Shown: piece by piece, positions 1 to 8,217 of the stretch | Layout: every line of letters begins with the position of its first letter | Numbering within the stretch: position 1 is the stretch's first letter | Origin: Amarobacter sp964507025 | Lineage (GTDB): Bacteria; Chloroflexota; Dehalococcoidia; Tepidiformales; Tepidiformaceae | Assembly: GCA_964507025.1 (NCBI GenBank) | Contig: CAZDOK010000003.1 | Location: 256,420 to 320,419, forward strand | Reading direction: 5' to 3' | Length of the DNA stretch: 64,000 nucleotides | Program-made: the position numbers and the translations under genes | Notes under the pieces: generated by a model | What the model saw: the letters and a program-made list of their open reading frames with translations, nothing else | The model's database searches: none | Told to the model about the DNA's origin: nothing

Positions 1-131
1 CCCTTGATGTTGCCATTGAGGCCCCACCACTCCTGGATCACCACCACGCCCTTGCCTGTGCCCGAGGCCGGCTTCGCCAGGTATCCGCCGGCCGTCCCGC
101 CATTCGAGGCGAACGTCACCATTTCTCCCAT
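1..131 (-). CDS. Dienelactone hydrolase family protein (N-terminal fragment, runs off left edge)
   Basis: Only the first 43 residues are inside the window; the gene continues beyond base 1. The reading frame gives MGEMVTFASNGGTAGGYLAK, then a Gly-rich turn and VVVIQEWWGLN. This matches the N-terminus of dienelactone hydrolases (carboxymethylenebutenolidases), where the Glu of the QEWWG/EIFG segment helps activate the catalytic Cys. The start at 131 is chosen because AGGAG lies six bases upstream and an in-frame stop lies further upstream. It follows the ATCH-family gene on the same strand after a gap of 77 bases. The catalytic Cys-Asp-His triad lies outside the window, so substrate cannot be judged. 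Confidence 0.8.
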   Translation of the reverse strand, partial: MGEMVTFASNGGTAGGYLAKPASGTGKGVVVIQEWWGLNGNIK

Positions 132-208
132 GTCCAACTCCTGCGCACCCTTGCGGGCGATTTCCGTCAGCCGGCAAGCCTACCGGGTTGGGGCAGCCGC
201 GTCAGCAG

Positions 209-697
209 TCAGCCCGAATGGAGCGAATGGGGTGCATCTTGCAGCCGATAGCGGAAGTCGCAGAACGCCGCGCCTTCCATGCGTGTTTGCGTCCGGTTGA
301 ACTCCAGGTTCGGCGCCAGCCCCTCGAACATCGCGAAGTCCCGGTTGCAGGAGAGCAGGAATCCCAGGTCGCCCGCCCCCATCTCTTCGTACATCTCCAT
401 GAACTTGCAGCGAGTGACGTTGAAGCCGAAGTGCGCCTCGTCCTGCTCCACCACATCGACGATGAGCGAGCCTTCGCGCAGGACGCCGCCGGACATGCGG
501 TCGGCCAGCTGCCCGATCGTTTCGATCCGGGAGCGTTCACGCTCGGCTGCACCCTGGGCGCGGGCGATACCGCGGATCGTGTCGGCCACCACCGCGTTGA
601 CGCGCTCTTCGCCGAACTCGGCCTGCATGGCGCGGATAATGGGGACGAGCACCCCGGCCTCGATGCGTCGCCGTTCCAGCAGTGTCAGGTCTGCCAT
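209..697 (-). CDS. L-2-amino-thiazoline-4-carboxylic acid hydrolase (ATCH) family protein
   Basis: A 162-residue protein with the layout of the ATCH family (PF14196): a helical N-terminal half, then a core with TRCKFMEMYEEMG, a Cys and Asp in LLSCNRDFAMFEG, and a closing CDFRY motif. The founding member opens the thiazoline ring of an L-cysteine precursor, but many homologues act on unknown substrates. The start at 697 overlaps the end of queG by 13 bases, so the two are probably translated from one message. Longer upstream extensions of this frame run antisense to the queG reading and are not used. Family membership is fairly sure; substrate is open. Confidence 0.8.
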   Translation of the reverse strand: MADLTLLERRRIEAGVLVPIIRAMQAEFGEERVNAVVADTIRGIARAQGAAERERSRIETIGQLADRMSGGVLREGSLIVDVVEQDEAHFGFNVTRCKFMEMYEEMGAGDLGFLLSCNRDFAMFEGLAPNLEFNRTQTRMEGAAFCDFRYRLQDAPHSLHSG

Positions 698-1851
698 GTG
701 GTCCTCTCCTGGTCCTGGGGTGCAAGTGCCGCCGCGATCTCTTCGCGCACCCAGGGATCGTCTTCCACCGCCAGTCGTCCCTCGAGCAGCTTCCGCCATC
801 CGGCAGCCCCGGTGCGCCGGCCGAGCGCGCCCACGGCCCACGCGGCGTGCCCGCGAACCAGGGCAGAGGTATCGGCGAGGGCGCCCGCAAGGTCTGGCAG
901 ATCGCCCGCTTTGCCGACGTTGCCCATGGCGATGCACGCGTTCCGCGCCAGGCCGTCGCGCTTCGCCCGCATGATCGCACGGCCGCGAAAGCGCTCCGTG
1001 AAGCGTCCCGCATCGAGCGCCAGGAGGTCGCGCAGCAGCGGCCGGGCATCGTCGAGCGAGCTCGGGACGAACTCCGGGTGCGCATCCAGGTTGCGGGCCC
1101 CTACCGGGCAGGAATCCAGGCAGTCGTCGCAGCCGAACACCCAGTCCTTGAACTTCGCGCGCAGCTCGCGCGGGATGACTCCGCGGTTTTCGATGGTGTG
1201 ATAACTGATGCAGAGGCGCGAGTCGACGGCGTGGCCATCCGGTGAGATGGCACCAGTGGGGCAGGCCGCGATGCAGCGCGTGCAGCTGCCGCAGCTCTTT
1301 CGGACCGGGCGGCCGGGCTCCAACTCGACGGTGGTGGCGACCACGCCCAGAAGCACCCAGGGGCCAGTGCCCGGCACCAGCAGCATGGTCGACTTCCCGA
1401 TCCAGCCGAGTCCCGCGGCCGCCGCCAACGGCCGTTCGAGCAGCGGCCCGTAGTCGACGGTGGCTCGCGCACCTTCACCGAGCTTCTCGCGGAAAGCCTT
1501 TGCGATTCGTCTCAGCTTTCGCTCGAACACACGGTGGTAGTCGCGTCCCCGGGCGTAGCGAGCGACCCGACCACGAGCCTGTCCGGTCTCGCCCGGCTCG
1601 CGGTCGGGGGCATGGCATGGCAGCGCCACCACGATCAGCGATTGCGCTCCCGGGAGAAAGGCCTGCGGGTCGGCTGCGCGGCCGATCCACTCGCGATCCA
1701 TCCAGCGCATCCCGTCCAGGCGGCCCGCTTCGAGTGCCGAGAGCGCGGCATCGCGCACGCCCGCGACCTGCCTGGCGGGCGCGATGCCGACCAGGGAGAG
1801 CCCTTCGCGCGCCACGATCTCCAGCGCCTGAGCCCGGAGGCGTTCAGTCAT
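685..1851 (-). CDS. queG: Epoxyqueuosine reductase QueG
   Basis: Catalyses the last step of queuosine synthesis in tRNA, reducing epoxyqueuosine with cobalamin and two 4Fe-4S clusters. The 388-residue product has the N-terminal cobalamin-binding domain, the catalytic Asp in TVDYGPLLERP (about residue 133), one cluster motif CGSCTRCIAACP (Cys 187, 190, 193, 197) and a second at FGCDDCLDSCP (241, 244, 248, with Cys 214). A HEAT-like C-terminal helical segment follows, as in the longer QueG forms. There is no clear Shine-Dalgarno; TACGCT ends six bases before the ATG, so the message is probably leaderless. It is divergent from the SufR-like regulator. No other queuosine gene is in the window. 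Confidence 0.95.
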   Translation of the reverse strand: MTERLRAQALEIVAREGLSLVGIAPARQVAGVRDAALSALEAGRLDGMRWMDREWIGRAADPQAFLPGAQSLIVVALPCHAPDREPGETGQARGRVARYARGRDYHRVFERKLRRIAKAFREKLGEGARATVDYGPLLERPLAAAAGLGWIGKSTMLLVPGTGPWVLLGVVATTVELEPGRPVRKSCGSCTRCIAACPTGAISPDGHAVDSRLCISYHTIENRGVIPRELRAKFKDWVFGCDDCLDSCPVGARNLDAHPEFVPSSLDDARPLLRDLLALDAGRFTERFRGRAIMRAKRDGLARNACIAMGNVGKAGDLPDLAGALADTSALVRGHAAWAVGALGRRTGAAGWRKLLEGRLAVEDDPWVREEIAAALAPQDQERTTWQT

Positions 1852-1857
1852 GGCGTG

Positions 1858-1863
1858 AGCGTA
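1858..1863 (-). promoter_or_regulatory. Putative -10 element of a leaderless queG transcript
   Basis: TACGCT on the minus strand, six bases before the queG ATG. There is no Shine-Dalgarno. No convincing -35 hexamer is seen. Confidence 0.4.
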
Positions 1864-1934
1864 GGCCGAATTGGCCGGGCCCGCGAATGGTTTTGCACTG
1901 ATTTGTCGAGTTAATCCGGTAAACGGGGCAACTG

Positions 1935-1962
1935 GTGACTTTCGTCACAAGCGCAACGCGTT
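1935..1962. promoter_or_regulatory. Possible operator between queG and the SufR-like regulator
   Basis: Two short dyads sit side by side: GTGAC-TTTC-GTCAC (1935-1948) and the palindrome AACGCGTT (1955-1962). They lie directly upstream of the probable -10 of the downstream regulator gene, where an autoregulatory site would be expected. Dyads this short can arise by chance. Confidence 0.35.
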
Positions 1963-1971
1963 ATGAGCGGG

Positions 1972-1977
1972 TAGGCT
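1972..1977 (+). promoter_or_regulatory. Putative -10 element of a leaderless transcript (SufR-like gene)
   Basis: TAGGCT followed by seven bases and then the ATG at 1985. No Shine-Dalgarno is present. Confidence 0.4.
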
Positions 1978-1984
1978 CCGCTTC

Positions 1985-2626
1985 ATGGCACGCCACTGTA
2001 GTCTCGACCTTCTCGACCCCACTCGCCGGGTGTTGATGACCATCCTGAAGCGGCACGGCCAGGCATCCACCGAAACGCTCGCCACCGAGGCCTTCCTTTC
2101 TATCGGCGCAACCCGCCAGCACATGCAGGCGCTCGTCGACCAGGGCCTCGTCTCGTTCGACCTGGAGCGGCGCGGCCCCGGGCGGCCCCGCCACCTCTTC
2201 AGCCTGACTGGATCCGGACAGACGCTCTTTCCCCAGTTCTATGAGGAGATGGCGGATGCGCTGCTGGGCGCCCTCGAAGCCGAGGACCCGGAGGTCCGCG
2301 AGCGTGTGCTAACCCGCATGGCGCAGACGCAGATGCGCCAGACGCTTGCCCGCGTCGAAGGCGTCGAGCCCCCGGCACGCTTCAAGGCGACGATCGCCGC
2401 GCTCGAGGACGATGGGTACTTCCCGGCGGTCAGTATCGAGGGCCGCCACGCTCGCGTGGAGTTCCTCCATTGCCCGCTGATGAGTGTCGCGCCCCAGCAC
2501 CCGGGGGTCTGCGACGCCGAGGAGCGGTGCATTCGCGCGGCCTTCGGTGTCGAAGGCATCGAGCGCACCAGCCACCGGATGGCGGGCGACCCGGTTTGCA
2601 GCTACCTGGTCCCTATCGAGAACTGA
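1985..2626 (+). CDS. SufR-like winged-helix transcriptional regulator with Cys-rich C-terminus
   Basis: A 213-residue regulator of the COG2345 / SufR type. The N-terminal 80 residues form a winged helix-turn-helix (TRRVLMTILKRHGQASTETL, then a recognition helix with ATRQHMQALVDQGLV and a wing with RRGPGRPRHLF). The C-terminal half carries four Cys in the order LHCPL, GVC, ERC, VCSYLV, the region that binds an Fe-S cluster in SufR. SufR proteins repress Fe-S assembly genes when a cluster is bound; no suf genes are visible here, so the regulon is unknown. The start is supported by a -10-like TAGGCT seven bases upstream. Another COG2345 subfamily without a cluster remains possible. Confidence 0.75.
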   Translation: MARHCSLDLLDPTRRVLMTILKRHGQASTETLATEAFLSIGATRQHMQALVDQGLVSFDLERRGPGRPRHLFSLTGSGQTLFPQFYEEMADALLGALEAEDPEVRERVLTRMAQTQMRQTLARVEGVEPPARFKATIAALEDDGYFPAVSIEGRHARVEFLHCPLMSVAPQHPGVCDAEERCIRAAFGVEGIERTSHRMAGDPVCSYLVPIEN

Positions 2627-2644
2627 CGCCCCGCAGCCGACGAA

Positions 2645-3793
2645 TCACGAGCCCTGGCGGCAGGGACATCCCGTTACGCCGGCGACGGGGCCAACCCGAA
2701 GCGTGCCATCATCGGCGACGGTGATGGACAGGGGCTCCCCTCCTGGCGACTCGGCGGAAATCAGCCAATCGCCATCTGGCAGCAGGGCTCGTCCCGCATC
2801 GAGCTCTTCAGGTTCGCATTCGAAGTCGACGGTGCCCTGGACAGAGGCGGCCAGCCTGAAGGTCAGCACCACCTGCTCCGTGGAGAACTGCAGCGTTCTT
2901 CCGCCGGGACAGGTCAGCACTCCGGGCACCGGTGCGATGTAGCCCCGGCCGGACTTCCGCCACGACACGATGCATGACTCACCCGGAGCGCCCGATTCGT
3001 CGCAGATCGTGAACGCCCACCCTCCGACCGCACGCGGCAAGTACCCGAATTCGGTGGCATGGGACACGTCGAGCAAAGCCCCCGTGAAGTAGTCCACCAC
3101 GCTTGATGCTGGCAGCGGCTCGCGACCGACGAGCAGTCTCCCGTCACGCGTCAGCATCGACGGGAGGGGCCGTCCCGCCTCGTCTTCCACCTCGATCAAG
3201 AGGGAGAAGCTTGACGCACCGGTGGCCGGACTGAGCGCTGCGAGCGCACCGGTCGCCGGTCCAACCACACGGACACTCCCCGGATAGCCCCGGGGCGAGA
3301 ACTCGAGGGATACGTCGAGGCGGAGACTGCGCTCTTCAGCTCGCCCACGGAGACCCAGCCTGAATTCGGAGGCGCCGGTCAGCGTCCAGTCTGTGGCTGG
3401 CGAGTCGAGCAGATAGGCTTCGCCGTTGACGCGCACCCCGATGAGTGCTGCACGATTCACGATGTCACCGACCGGCGCGCCGGCGGTTCTCCCGGCGACC
3501 GCGAGGAATACTCCAAGGTCATCCATTGCTGTCCCATCGACGAACACGATGCCCGGTGGCTGCAAGGTGGGGGTCGAGGCCAGAACGGTCTGCCGCTCCG
3601 CTCGGACCCGTTCCGTTGCTGCGGCGTCCGCTTTCTGGTCGCCGCTGCCCGCGGTCGTGAGATTCGCAATCACCAGCAACAGGGCCAGCACCGCCACCAC
3701 GAGCGTCATCGCGCTGGTGAGCACCAGCCGCCATCCGTGAAGCCGCGCTCGCCGGGGCAGTTTGTGGTGCGCGCTACCGCTGCGCCAGTTCAT
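2645..3793 (-). CDS. Membrane-anchored hypothetical protein
   Basis: A 382-residue protein not matched to a known family. Residues 1-22 are basic and cytoplasmic, and one transmembrane helix follows at about 24-46 (MTLVVAVLALLLVIANL). The remainder is predicted to be outside the cell. It is beta-rich, with several Cys (TICDES, ESCIVSW, VLTCPGG, FECEPEE, TGCPCRQ) that could pair. It ends tail to tail with the SufR-like gene, 18 bases apart, and is divergent from the acyltransferase. Coding is supported by uninterrupted length and GC-rich third positions. Function unknown. Confidence 0.7.
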   Translation of the reverse strand: MNWRSGSAHHKLPRRARLHGWRLVLTSAMTLVVAVLALLLVIANLTTAGSGDQKADAAATERVRAERQTVLASTPTLQPPGIVFVDGTAMDDLGVFLAVAGRTAGAPVGDIVNRAALIGVRVNGEAYLLDSPATDWTLTGASEFRLGLRGRAEERSLRLDVSLEFSPRGYPGSVRVVGPATGALAALSPATGASSFSLLIEVEDEAGRPLPSMLTRDGRLLVGREPLPASSVVDYFTGALLDVSHATEFGYLPRAVGGWAFTICDESGAPGESCIVSWRKSGRGYIAPVPGVLTCPGGRTLQFSTEQVVLTFRLAASVQGTVDFECEPEELDAGRALLPDGDWLISAESPGGEPLSITVADDGTLRVGPVAGVTGCPCRQGS

Positions 3794-4070
3794 CGCGGGG
3801 CCGCTCCCGTCGCAATCCTGGCATCGCCGAGTCGGTTGCGCCCCAGGGAATCGGGTGAGGCGCCTGCTGGACTCCCCATGGACTCGTGTGGCCTGTCCAT
3901 TCCTGTGGAGAGTACACCGGGTGCCGGCACGCGGTTCGTGAACTTCGATGGCCGACGGACTGAGCGGTGCCCGGGGGAGTTACTGCGACTCCTGCGACCA
4001 GGAGGCTTGATTCACAGTGCGCAGGCGGCTTCCAACGCCACGACTGCTGGGGGAGTAGGATGACCGCCTG

Positions 4071-5126
4071 ATGAACGACCAATCCCTGGCTGTCGAAACC
4101 CTGGCGCTGCGGGACCTGCCACGGCAGGAATCCCGGCTGACAACCTATCGCCGCCGAGCGGTGACCGGGCCAGTGTTCTTGTTCGCGGGGCTATTCGCAT
4201 TCGCGCTGGCGCCGCTGGTCTACCCGGTTGCGCTTGCGTTCGATGTCCTGGGCCGGCGGCGGCTGGCCACCGTCCGTGCCCTCGCGATGGCTCACGTTTA
4301 CCTGTTCTGTGAAGCTGCGGGAATGGCGGCGAGCGCCTGGATCTGGCTGACGCGCGGTTCGGACCTCGAGAGCTATCTCGAGCGGAACTTCCGCCTGCAG
4401 TGCTGGTGGGCGGGCACGCTCTATCGCGTGGGAGTCTGGCTCTTCAGCCTTCGCGTCGAAATCGAGGGCGATGAGCATGTTCGCACCGGGCCCGTCCTCG
4501 TGTTCTCTCGGCATGTTAGCCCGATCGACAACCTGCTCCCCGCTGCGCTCATTTCGGCGGCCCACGGATTGCGGCTTCGCTGGGTGATCAACCGGTCGCT
4601 GCTCCGTGACCCCTGCCTCGATATCGTCGGCAACCGCCTGCCCAACTGCTTCGTCGCCGCCGGCACCGGCGATAGCGAGGCCGAGGTTCGGCGCGTGCGC
4701 GTGCTGGCGCATGGGCTCGGTGAGCGTGACGGCGTGCTCATTTTCCCCGAAGGCGCGTTGTTCTCACCAGCGCGGCGCCAGCGCGTCCTGGCGCGAGTTG
4801 AGGCGGCAGGCGACGCCCGGCTCCTGGCGCGCGCCCGGGGCCTGCAGAATCTGCTGCCCCCCCGGCTCGGAGGCTCGATTGCCCTCCTCGAGGCGGCGCC
4901 AGCAGCCGACGTCGCCTTCCTCGCCCACACCGGCCTCGAGGGTGCGACGGAGTACCACAACATCCTCCGCGGTGGGCTGATCGGCAGGCGGGTTCGCGTG
5001 CGTATATGGCGTGTACCTGCCGCTGAGATCCCGGTGGCGGCCGAGGCCCGTACCTCGTGGCTGCTCGACCAGTGGGAAGCAGTCGACCGGTGGGTCTCCG
5101 GGGAACGCTCCGCCAATGAGAGGTGA
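4071..5126 (+). CDS. 1-acyl-sn-glycerol-3-phosphate acyltransferase-like protein
   Basis: A PlsC-fold acyltransferase of 351 residues that moves an acyl chain onto a lysophospholipid or related alcohol at the membrane. Block I is present as VFSRHVSPIDNLLP (His and Asp in HX4D) and block III as LIFPEGALFS. Two hydrophobic helices near residues 33-60 and 80-98 give membrane attachment. The arrangement resembles the long LCLAT/AGPAT type more than the compact PlsC of phosphatidate synthesis, so the acceptor is uncertain. TAGGAT lies nine bases before the start. The next gene begins three bases after the stop, which indicates an operon with the DUF1295 protein. Confidence 0.8.
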   Translation: MNDQSLAVETLALRDLPRQESRLTTYRRRAVTGPVFLFAGLFAFALAPLVYPVALAFDVLGRRRLATVRALAMAHVYLFCEAAGMAASAWIWLTRGSDLESYLERNFRLQCWWAGTLYRVGVWLFSLRVEIEGDEHVRTGPVLVFSRHVSPIDNLLPAALISAAHGLRLRWVINRSLLRDPCLDIVGNRLPNCFVAAGTGDSEAEVRRVRVLAHGLGERDGVLIFPEGALFSPARRQRVLARVEAAGDARLLARARGLQNLLPPRLGGSIALLEAAPAADVAFLAHTGLEGATEYHNILRGGLIGRRVRVRIWRVPAAEIPVAAEARTSWLLDQWEAVDRWVSGERSANER

Positions 5127-5129
5127 CTT

Positions 5130-5933
5130 ATGCCCGACGAACTCCCGCTGGTCCTGCTCGCTTCCGCCGGGGCGATCCTTGCCCTCATGGTGGTCACGTG
5201 GCTGGTGAGCGTCGCCATCAAGGATGCGAGCATCGTCGACATCATCTGGGGCGCGGGCTTCGTGCTGGTGGCCTGGGTGGCGTTCTTCACCGGCGATGGC
5301 GACGACGCGCGCAAGTGGCTCATCACGTTGCTCGCTTCCGCCTGGGGGCTCAGGCTCTCGACGTACCTGTTCATTCGGAACCGTGGCAAGGGCGAGGATT
5401 ACCGCTACCAGGCCATGCGGCGCCACTGGGGTCCGCGCTTCCCGCTCATCAGCCTCTTCACCGTCTTCGGGCTCCAGGGCCTGCTGATGTTCATTATCTC
5501 GATGCCGCTGCAGGTCGCGCAGCTCTCGGGCATGCCCGAAGGGCTCACCTGGATCGACTACCTCGGCGCGGCCTTGTTCGCCGTCGGCCTTGGCTTCGAA
5601 GCCACCGGGGACTTCCAGCTCGCCCGCTTCAAGGCAGACCCGGCGAACGCGGGCAGGGTGATGGATCGCGGCCTCTGGCGCTACACGCGCCACCCCAACT
5701 ACTTCGGCGATGCCGTGCTCTGGTGGGGGCTGTTTCTCATCGCCGCGGCCCGGCCCGCGAACCTGGTCGTCATCTTCAGCCCCGTGGTGATGACCTTCCT
5801 GCTCACCCGCGTGTCGGGGGTTCCCTTGCTCGAAAAGTCGCTCGCGAAGCGCCGGGAGGGATACGCCGACTACATCGCCCGCACCAGCAGCTTCATCCCC
5901 CTCCCGCCGAAGCGCTCCGCTGAATCACGCTAG
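5130..5933 (+). CDS. DUF1295 / steroid 5-alpha-reductase-like membrane protein
   Basis: A 267-residue integral membrane protein with about six to seven helices. It carries the DUF1295 signature at the C-terminal end: a long loop with RGLWRYTRHPNYFGDAVLWW, which matches the NAD(P)H-binding segment of steroid 5-alpha-reductase and isoprenylcysteine methyltransferase relatives. The upstream text KDASIVDIIWGAGF is also typical. Members of this family reduce double bonds or methylate lipids; many bacterial ones are uncharacterised. It sits three bases after the acyltransferase, which suggests a shared role in membrane lipid modification. Confidence 0.85.
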   Translation: MPDELPLVLLASAGAILALMVVTWLVSVAIKDASIVDIIWGAGFVLVAWVAFFTGDGDDARKWLITLLASAWGLRLSTYLFIRNRGKGEDYRYQAMRRHWGPRFPLISLFTVFGLQGLLMFIISMPLQVAQLSGMPEGLTWIDYLGAALFAVGLGFEATGDFQLARFKADPANAGRVMDRGLWRYTRHPNYFGDAVLWWGLFLIAAARPANLVVIFSPVVMTFLLTRVSGVPLLEKSLAKRREGYADYIARTSSFIPLPPKRSAESR

Positions 5934-5936
5934 AAT
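5931..5936 (+). promoter_or_regulatory. Putative -10 element of a leaderless transcript (YjbR gene)
   Basis: TAGAAT followed by six bases and the GTG start at 5943. The -10 lies over the last codons of the preceding gene, so the YjbR gene may have its own promoter within the operon. Confidence 0.5.
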
Positions 5937-5942
5937 CGCAGC

Positions 5943-6293
5943 GTGTCTCTCAGCTTCGCCGCCCGCCTGCGCGAATTCGCCATGACCTTCGAAGGAACAC
6001 GCGAGGAATACTCGTTCGGGCCGGAGACGGCGCTCTACAAGGCTCCGAACGGGAAGATGTTCGCCCTGGTTTCCGACCACGACGATGGGACTCACGTTTC
6101 GCTGAAGCTCACCCCCGCGGAGTCGGAGGAGGCGCTGACGCTACCCTTTGTGCGCCCGGCACCGTACCTCGCGCGCAACCACTGGGTGATGAGCATCATC
6201 GCCAGCGAGCCGGAGTTCGACATGACCTGTGACTGGATCCGCCGCAGCCATGAGCTTGTGGTGGGGGCAAGAGGACGCCGGGCCGTCCGCTGA
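5943..6293 (+). CDS. MmcQ/YjbR family protein
   Basis: A 116-residue single-domain protein of the YjbR fold (PF04237), with the typical pattern of an acidic-aromatic start (EEYSFGPETALYKAPNGKMF), KLTPAESE in the middle, and a C-terminal helix after a Trp-containing strand (ARNHWVMSI). The fold resembles a DNA-binding CyaY-like structure, but the cellular role is unknown. It starts with GTG, with TAGAAT six bases upstream and no Shine-Dalgarno. It begins nine bases after the DUF1295 gene. Confidence 0.8.
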   Translation: MSLSFAARLREFAMTFEGTREEYSFGPETALYKAPNGKMFALVSDHDDGTHVSLKLTPAESEEALTLPFVRPAPYLARNHWVMSIIASEPEFDMTCDWIRRSHELVVGARGRRAVR

Positions 6294-6306
6294 GGAGGGC
6301 CCGGCG
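6276..6306. terminator. Hairpin between convergent genes (possible bidirectional terminator)
   Basis: CGCCGGGCC and GGCCCGGCG form a nine-base stem around the stop codon of the YjbR gene, between two convergent genes. There is no T-run on either side, so intrinsic termination is uncertain. Confidence 0.35.
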
Positions 6307-6334
6307 CAGTGCTCCGTAGAGCGCCAGCACGAAT

Positions 6335-7552
6335 CTAGACGCCGAAGTCCCAGCTTCCGCCGGCGTGGTACTTGTTGAGCACGTTCTTGGCGATGAGGAT
6401 GCGGTGCACCTCATCCGGGCCGTCCGCCAGCCGCAGGGTGCGCGCGCCGGTGTACATCCCGGCGAGGGGCGTGTCGCCGGAGACGCCCATCGCACCGTGA
6501 ACCTGGATTGCGCGGTCGACGACGCGTTCGAAAGCGGCAGGCACGTAGACCTTCAGGGCCGAGATGATGGTGCGCGGGTCCTGGCCGCTGTCGATGATCT
6601 CCGCCGTGTGAATGGTCATCAGGCGAGCGGTCATGATGTCGATGTACGAGTCGGCGATGAAGCCCTGGATGAACTGCTTGGTCTCGAGCTTGCCGCCGTG
6701 GACCTCGCGGTCGATGGAACGTTTGACCATCAAGTCGAAGGCCCGCCACATCTGTCCCACGCTGTTCATGCAGTGGAAGACACGGCCCGCTCCGAGCCGG
6801 TCCTGCGCCGCCTGGTGGCCGCTGCCCGTGCGCCCGAGCTGGTTCGTGACCGGTACGCGGACGTTCTTGTACTCGATCTCGCAGTGGTTCGAATCGTGCC
6901 CCCAGACCGGGATGCGGCGGACGATGTTGAAGCCCGGGGTGTCCGTCGGCACGATGATTTGGGTCATCTTCTCGCGGACGCCACCGGTCCCGTCTGCTTC
7001 CTCCGTCCGGCACATGACGATGGCGAAAGCGGCGCCGTCGGCACCCGACGTGAACCACTTACGGCCGTTGATCACCCATTCGTCCCCGTCGCGCACGGCG
7101 CGGGTCTGGATGGCGTAGGGGTTCGACCCGGGCGCATCGGGCTCGGTCATGGAGAAGCAGGAGCGGATCTCCCCGCGGATGCTGGGCTCCAGCCACTTCT
7201 TCTTCTGCTCTTCGGTCCCGTACTTGATGAGGATGGTCTGGTTGCCGCTATCGGGTGCAACCACGCCGAAGAGCGGGTTCGAATAGGGGCTCCAGGCCAG
7301 GATCTCGTTCATGTAGGCGTGCTTCATGAACCCGATGCCCATCCCGCCGTATTCCTTCGGCAGGTGGGGGGCCCAGAGGCCGGCCTTCTTCACGTTCTCC
7401 TGGATCTCCAGGCGCAGTCGCTGCGTATCGGGGTTCCGGTAGTCACCCAGCCGGTCTTCCGCGGGAATGATGTAGCGATTGACGATGTTCGCCGTGGCTT
7501 CGCGAACCTGGTTGATCTCAGGGTCGAGAGTTGGGATTGGGGCGATGTCCAT
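6335..7552 (-). CDS. Acyl-CoA dehydrogenase (ACAD10/11-like)
   Basis: A 405-residue FAD-dependent acyl-CoA dehydrogenase, which oxidises a fatty acyl-CoA at the alpha-beta position. The three ACAD segments are visible: the helical N-terminus, the central beta domain (CFSMTEPDAPGSNP, VINGRKWFTSGADG) and the C-terminal helices with QVHGAMGVSGDTPL. The end reads LRLADGPDEVHR, which is the signature of the ACAD10/11 branch (longer or hydroxylated acyl chains) rather than short-chain enzymes. The start has AAGGTG five bases upstream. The next upstream gene, on the same strand, is a DinB-like protein 107 bases away. Confidence 0.93.
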   Translation of the reverse strand: MDIAPIPTLDPEINQVREATANIVNRYIIPAEDRLGDYRNPDTQRLRLEIQENVKKAGLWAPHLPKEYGGMGIGFMKHAYMNEILAWSPYSNPLFGVVAPDSGNQTILIKYGTEEQKKKWLEPSIRGEIRSCFSMTEPDAPGSNPYAIQTRAVRDGDEWVINGRKWFTSGADGAAFAIVMCRTEEADGTGGVREKMTQIIVPTDTPGFNIVRRIPVWGHDSNHCEIEYKNVRVPVTNQLGRTGSGHQAAQDRLGAGRVFHCMNSVGQMWRAFDLMVKRSIDREVHGGKLETKQFIQGFIADSYIDIMTARLMTIHTAEIIDSGQDPRTIISALKVYVPAAFERVVDRAIQVHGAMGVSGDTPLAGMYTGARTLRLADGPDEVHRILIAKNVLNKYHAGGSWDFGV

Positions 7553-7659
7553 GACGCACCTTCGGGTTGGAATTGCCCCGGTAGTCTAGGTGAATCGCTC
7601 GCGGACAACCATGGCGGGTGGCATAAGCCACGCTGCCACTGGCTGATCGGCTTCGTGCC

Positions 7660-8121
7660 TCAGGTGATCGGCCACCGGGCGCTCGCCTCATAGGCATGCG
7701 CGATGGCGTGATGGACCCAGATCTGTGCCACGATCTCGGCCTTCTCCATCTCGTATCCACCTAGCTTGATCACCTTCGCCAGGTCCGCTTCGTCAAGCGT
7801 GGCTGCGAATTCGGCGGAGGCATTATGTCCCTCGATGATCGCGCGGATGACTTCATCGCGGGACTTCTCATTCATGCCCGCAATGGCCGCGGCGTTGCCC
7901 TGGGCGATGCGGTCTGCCCCGATTCCCGAGAGCACACCCGCATCCAGCAGCGGGTACAGGCCGCTCAGGCCCGGCGCTGTCGCCGCAATGTGGCGGAAAG
8001 CATCGCCGCTGGTCCACTGGTGACCGAGCTGATGGTCCCAGTCTTTCGTGTTCTGGGCGGCCGCGGCAGCCCGCTTGCCGGCGAACCGGATGCCCTCGAC
8101 CAGTTCCTGCTTTGAAATCAC
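7660..8121 (-). CDS. DinB / maleylpyruvate isomerase-like four-helix protein
   Basis: A 153-residue all-helical protein of the DinB / mycothiol-dependent isomerase superfamily. The helical pattern and spaced His residues (SGDAFRHIAAT early, EGHNAS in the middle, WVHHAIAHAYE near the end) fit the three-His metal site of this fold. These proteins are thiol-dependent metal enzymes or of unknown role. The start is GTG at 8121, with a strong AGGAGG five bases upstream. It lies upstream of the acyl-CoA dehydrogenase on the same strand. Two other DinB-type genes occur in the window (51526 and 61001). Confidence 0.7.
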   Translation of the reverse strand: MISKQELVEGIRFAGKRAAAAAQNTKDWDHQLGHQWTSGDAFRHIAATAPGLSGLYPLLDAGVLSGIGADRIAQGNAAAIAGMNEKSRDEVIRAIIEGHNASAEFAATLDEADLAKVIKLGGYEMEKAEIVAQIWVHHAIAHAYEASARWPIT

Positions 8122-8163
8122 TGCGACCTCCTGTCAGAGGCGGAATTGTACGCGAGGCGCACC

Positions 8164-8194
8164 AAAAGGGGCTCACCGTCACCGCGAGCCCCTT
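8164..8194 (-). terminator. Intrinsic terminator after the TPR gene
   Basis: On the minus strand AAGGGGCTC pairs with GAGCCCCTT across an 11-base loop and is followed by TTTTGG. It lies about 25 bases past the TPR gene stop. Confidence 0.65.
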
Positions 8195-8217
8195 CGCTCC
8201 TGCGAACCAGGGACAGC

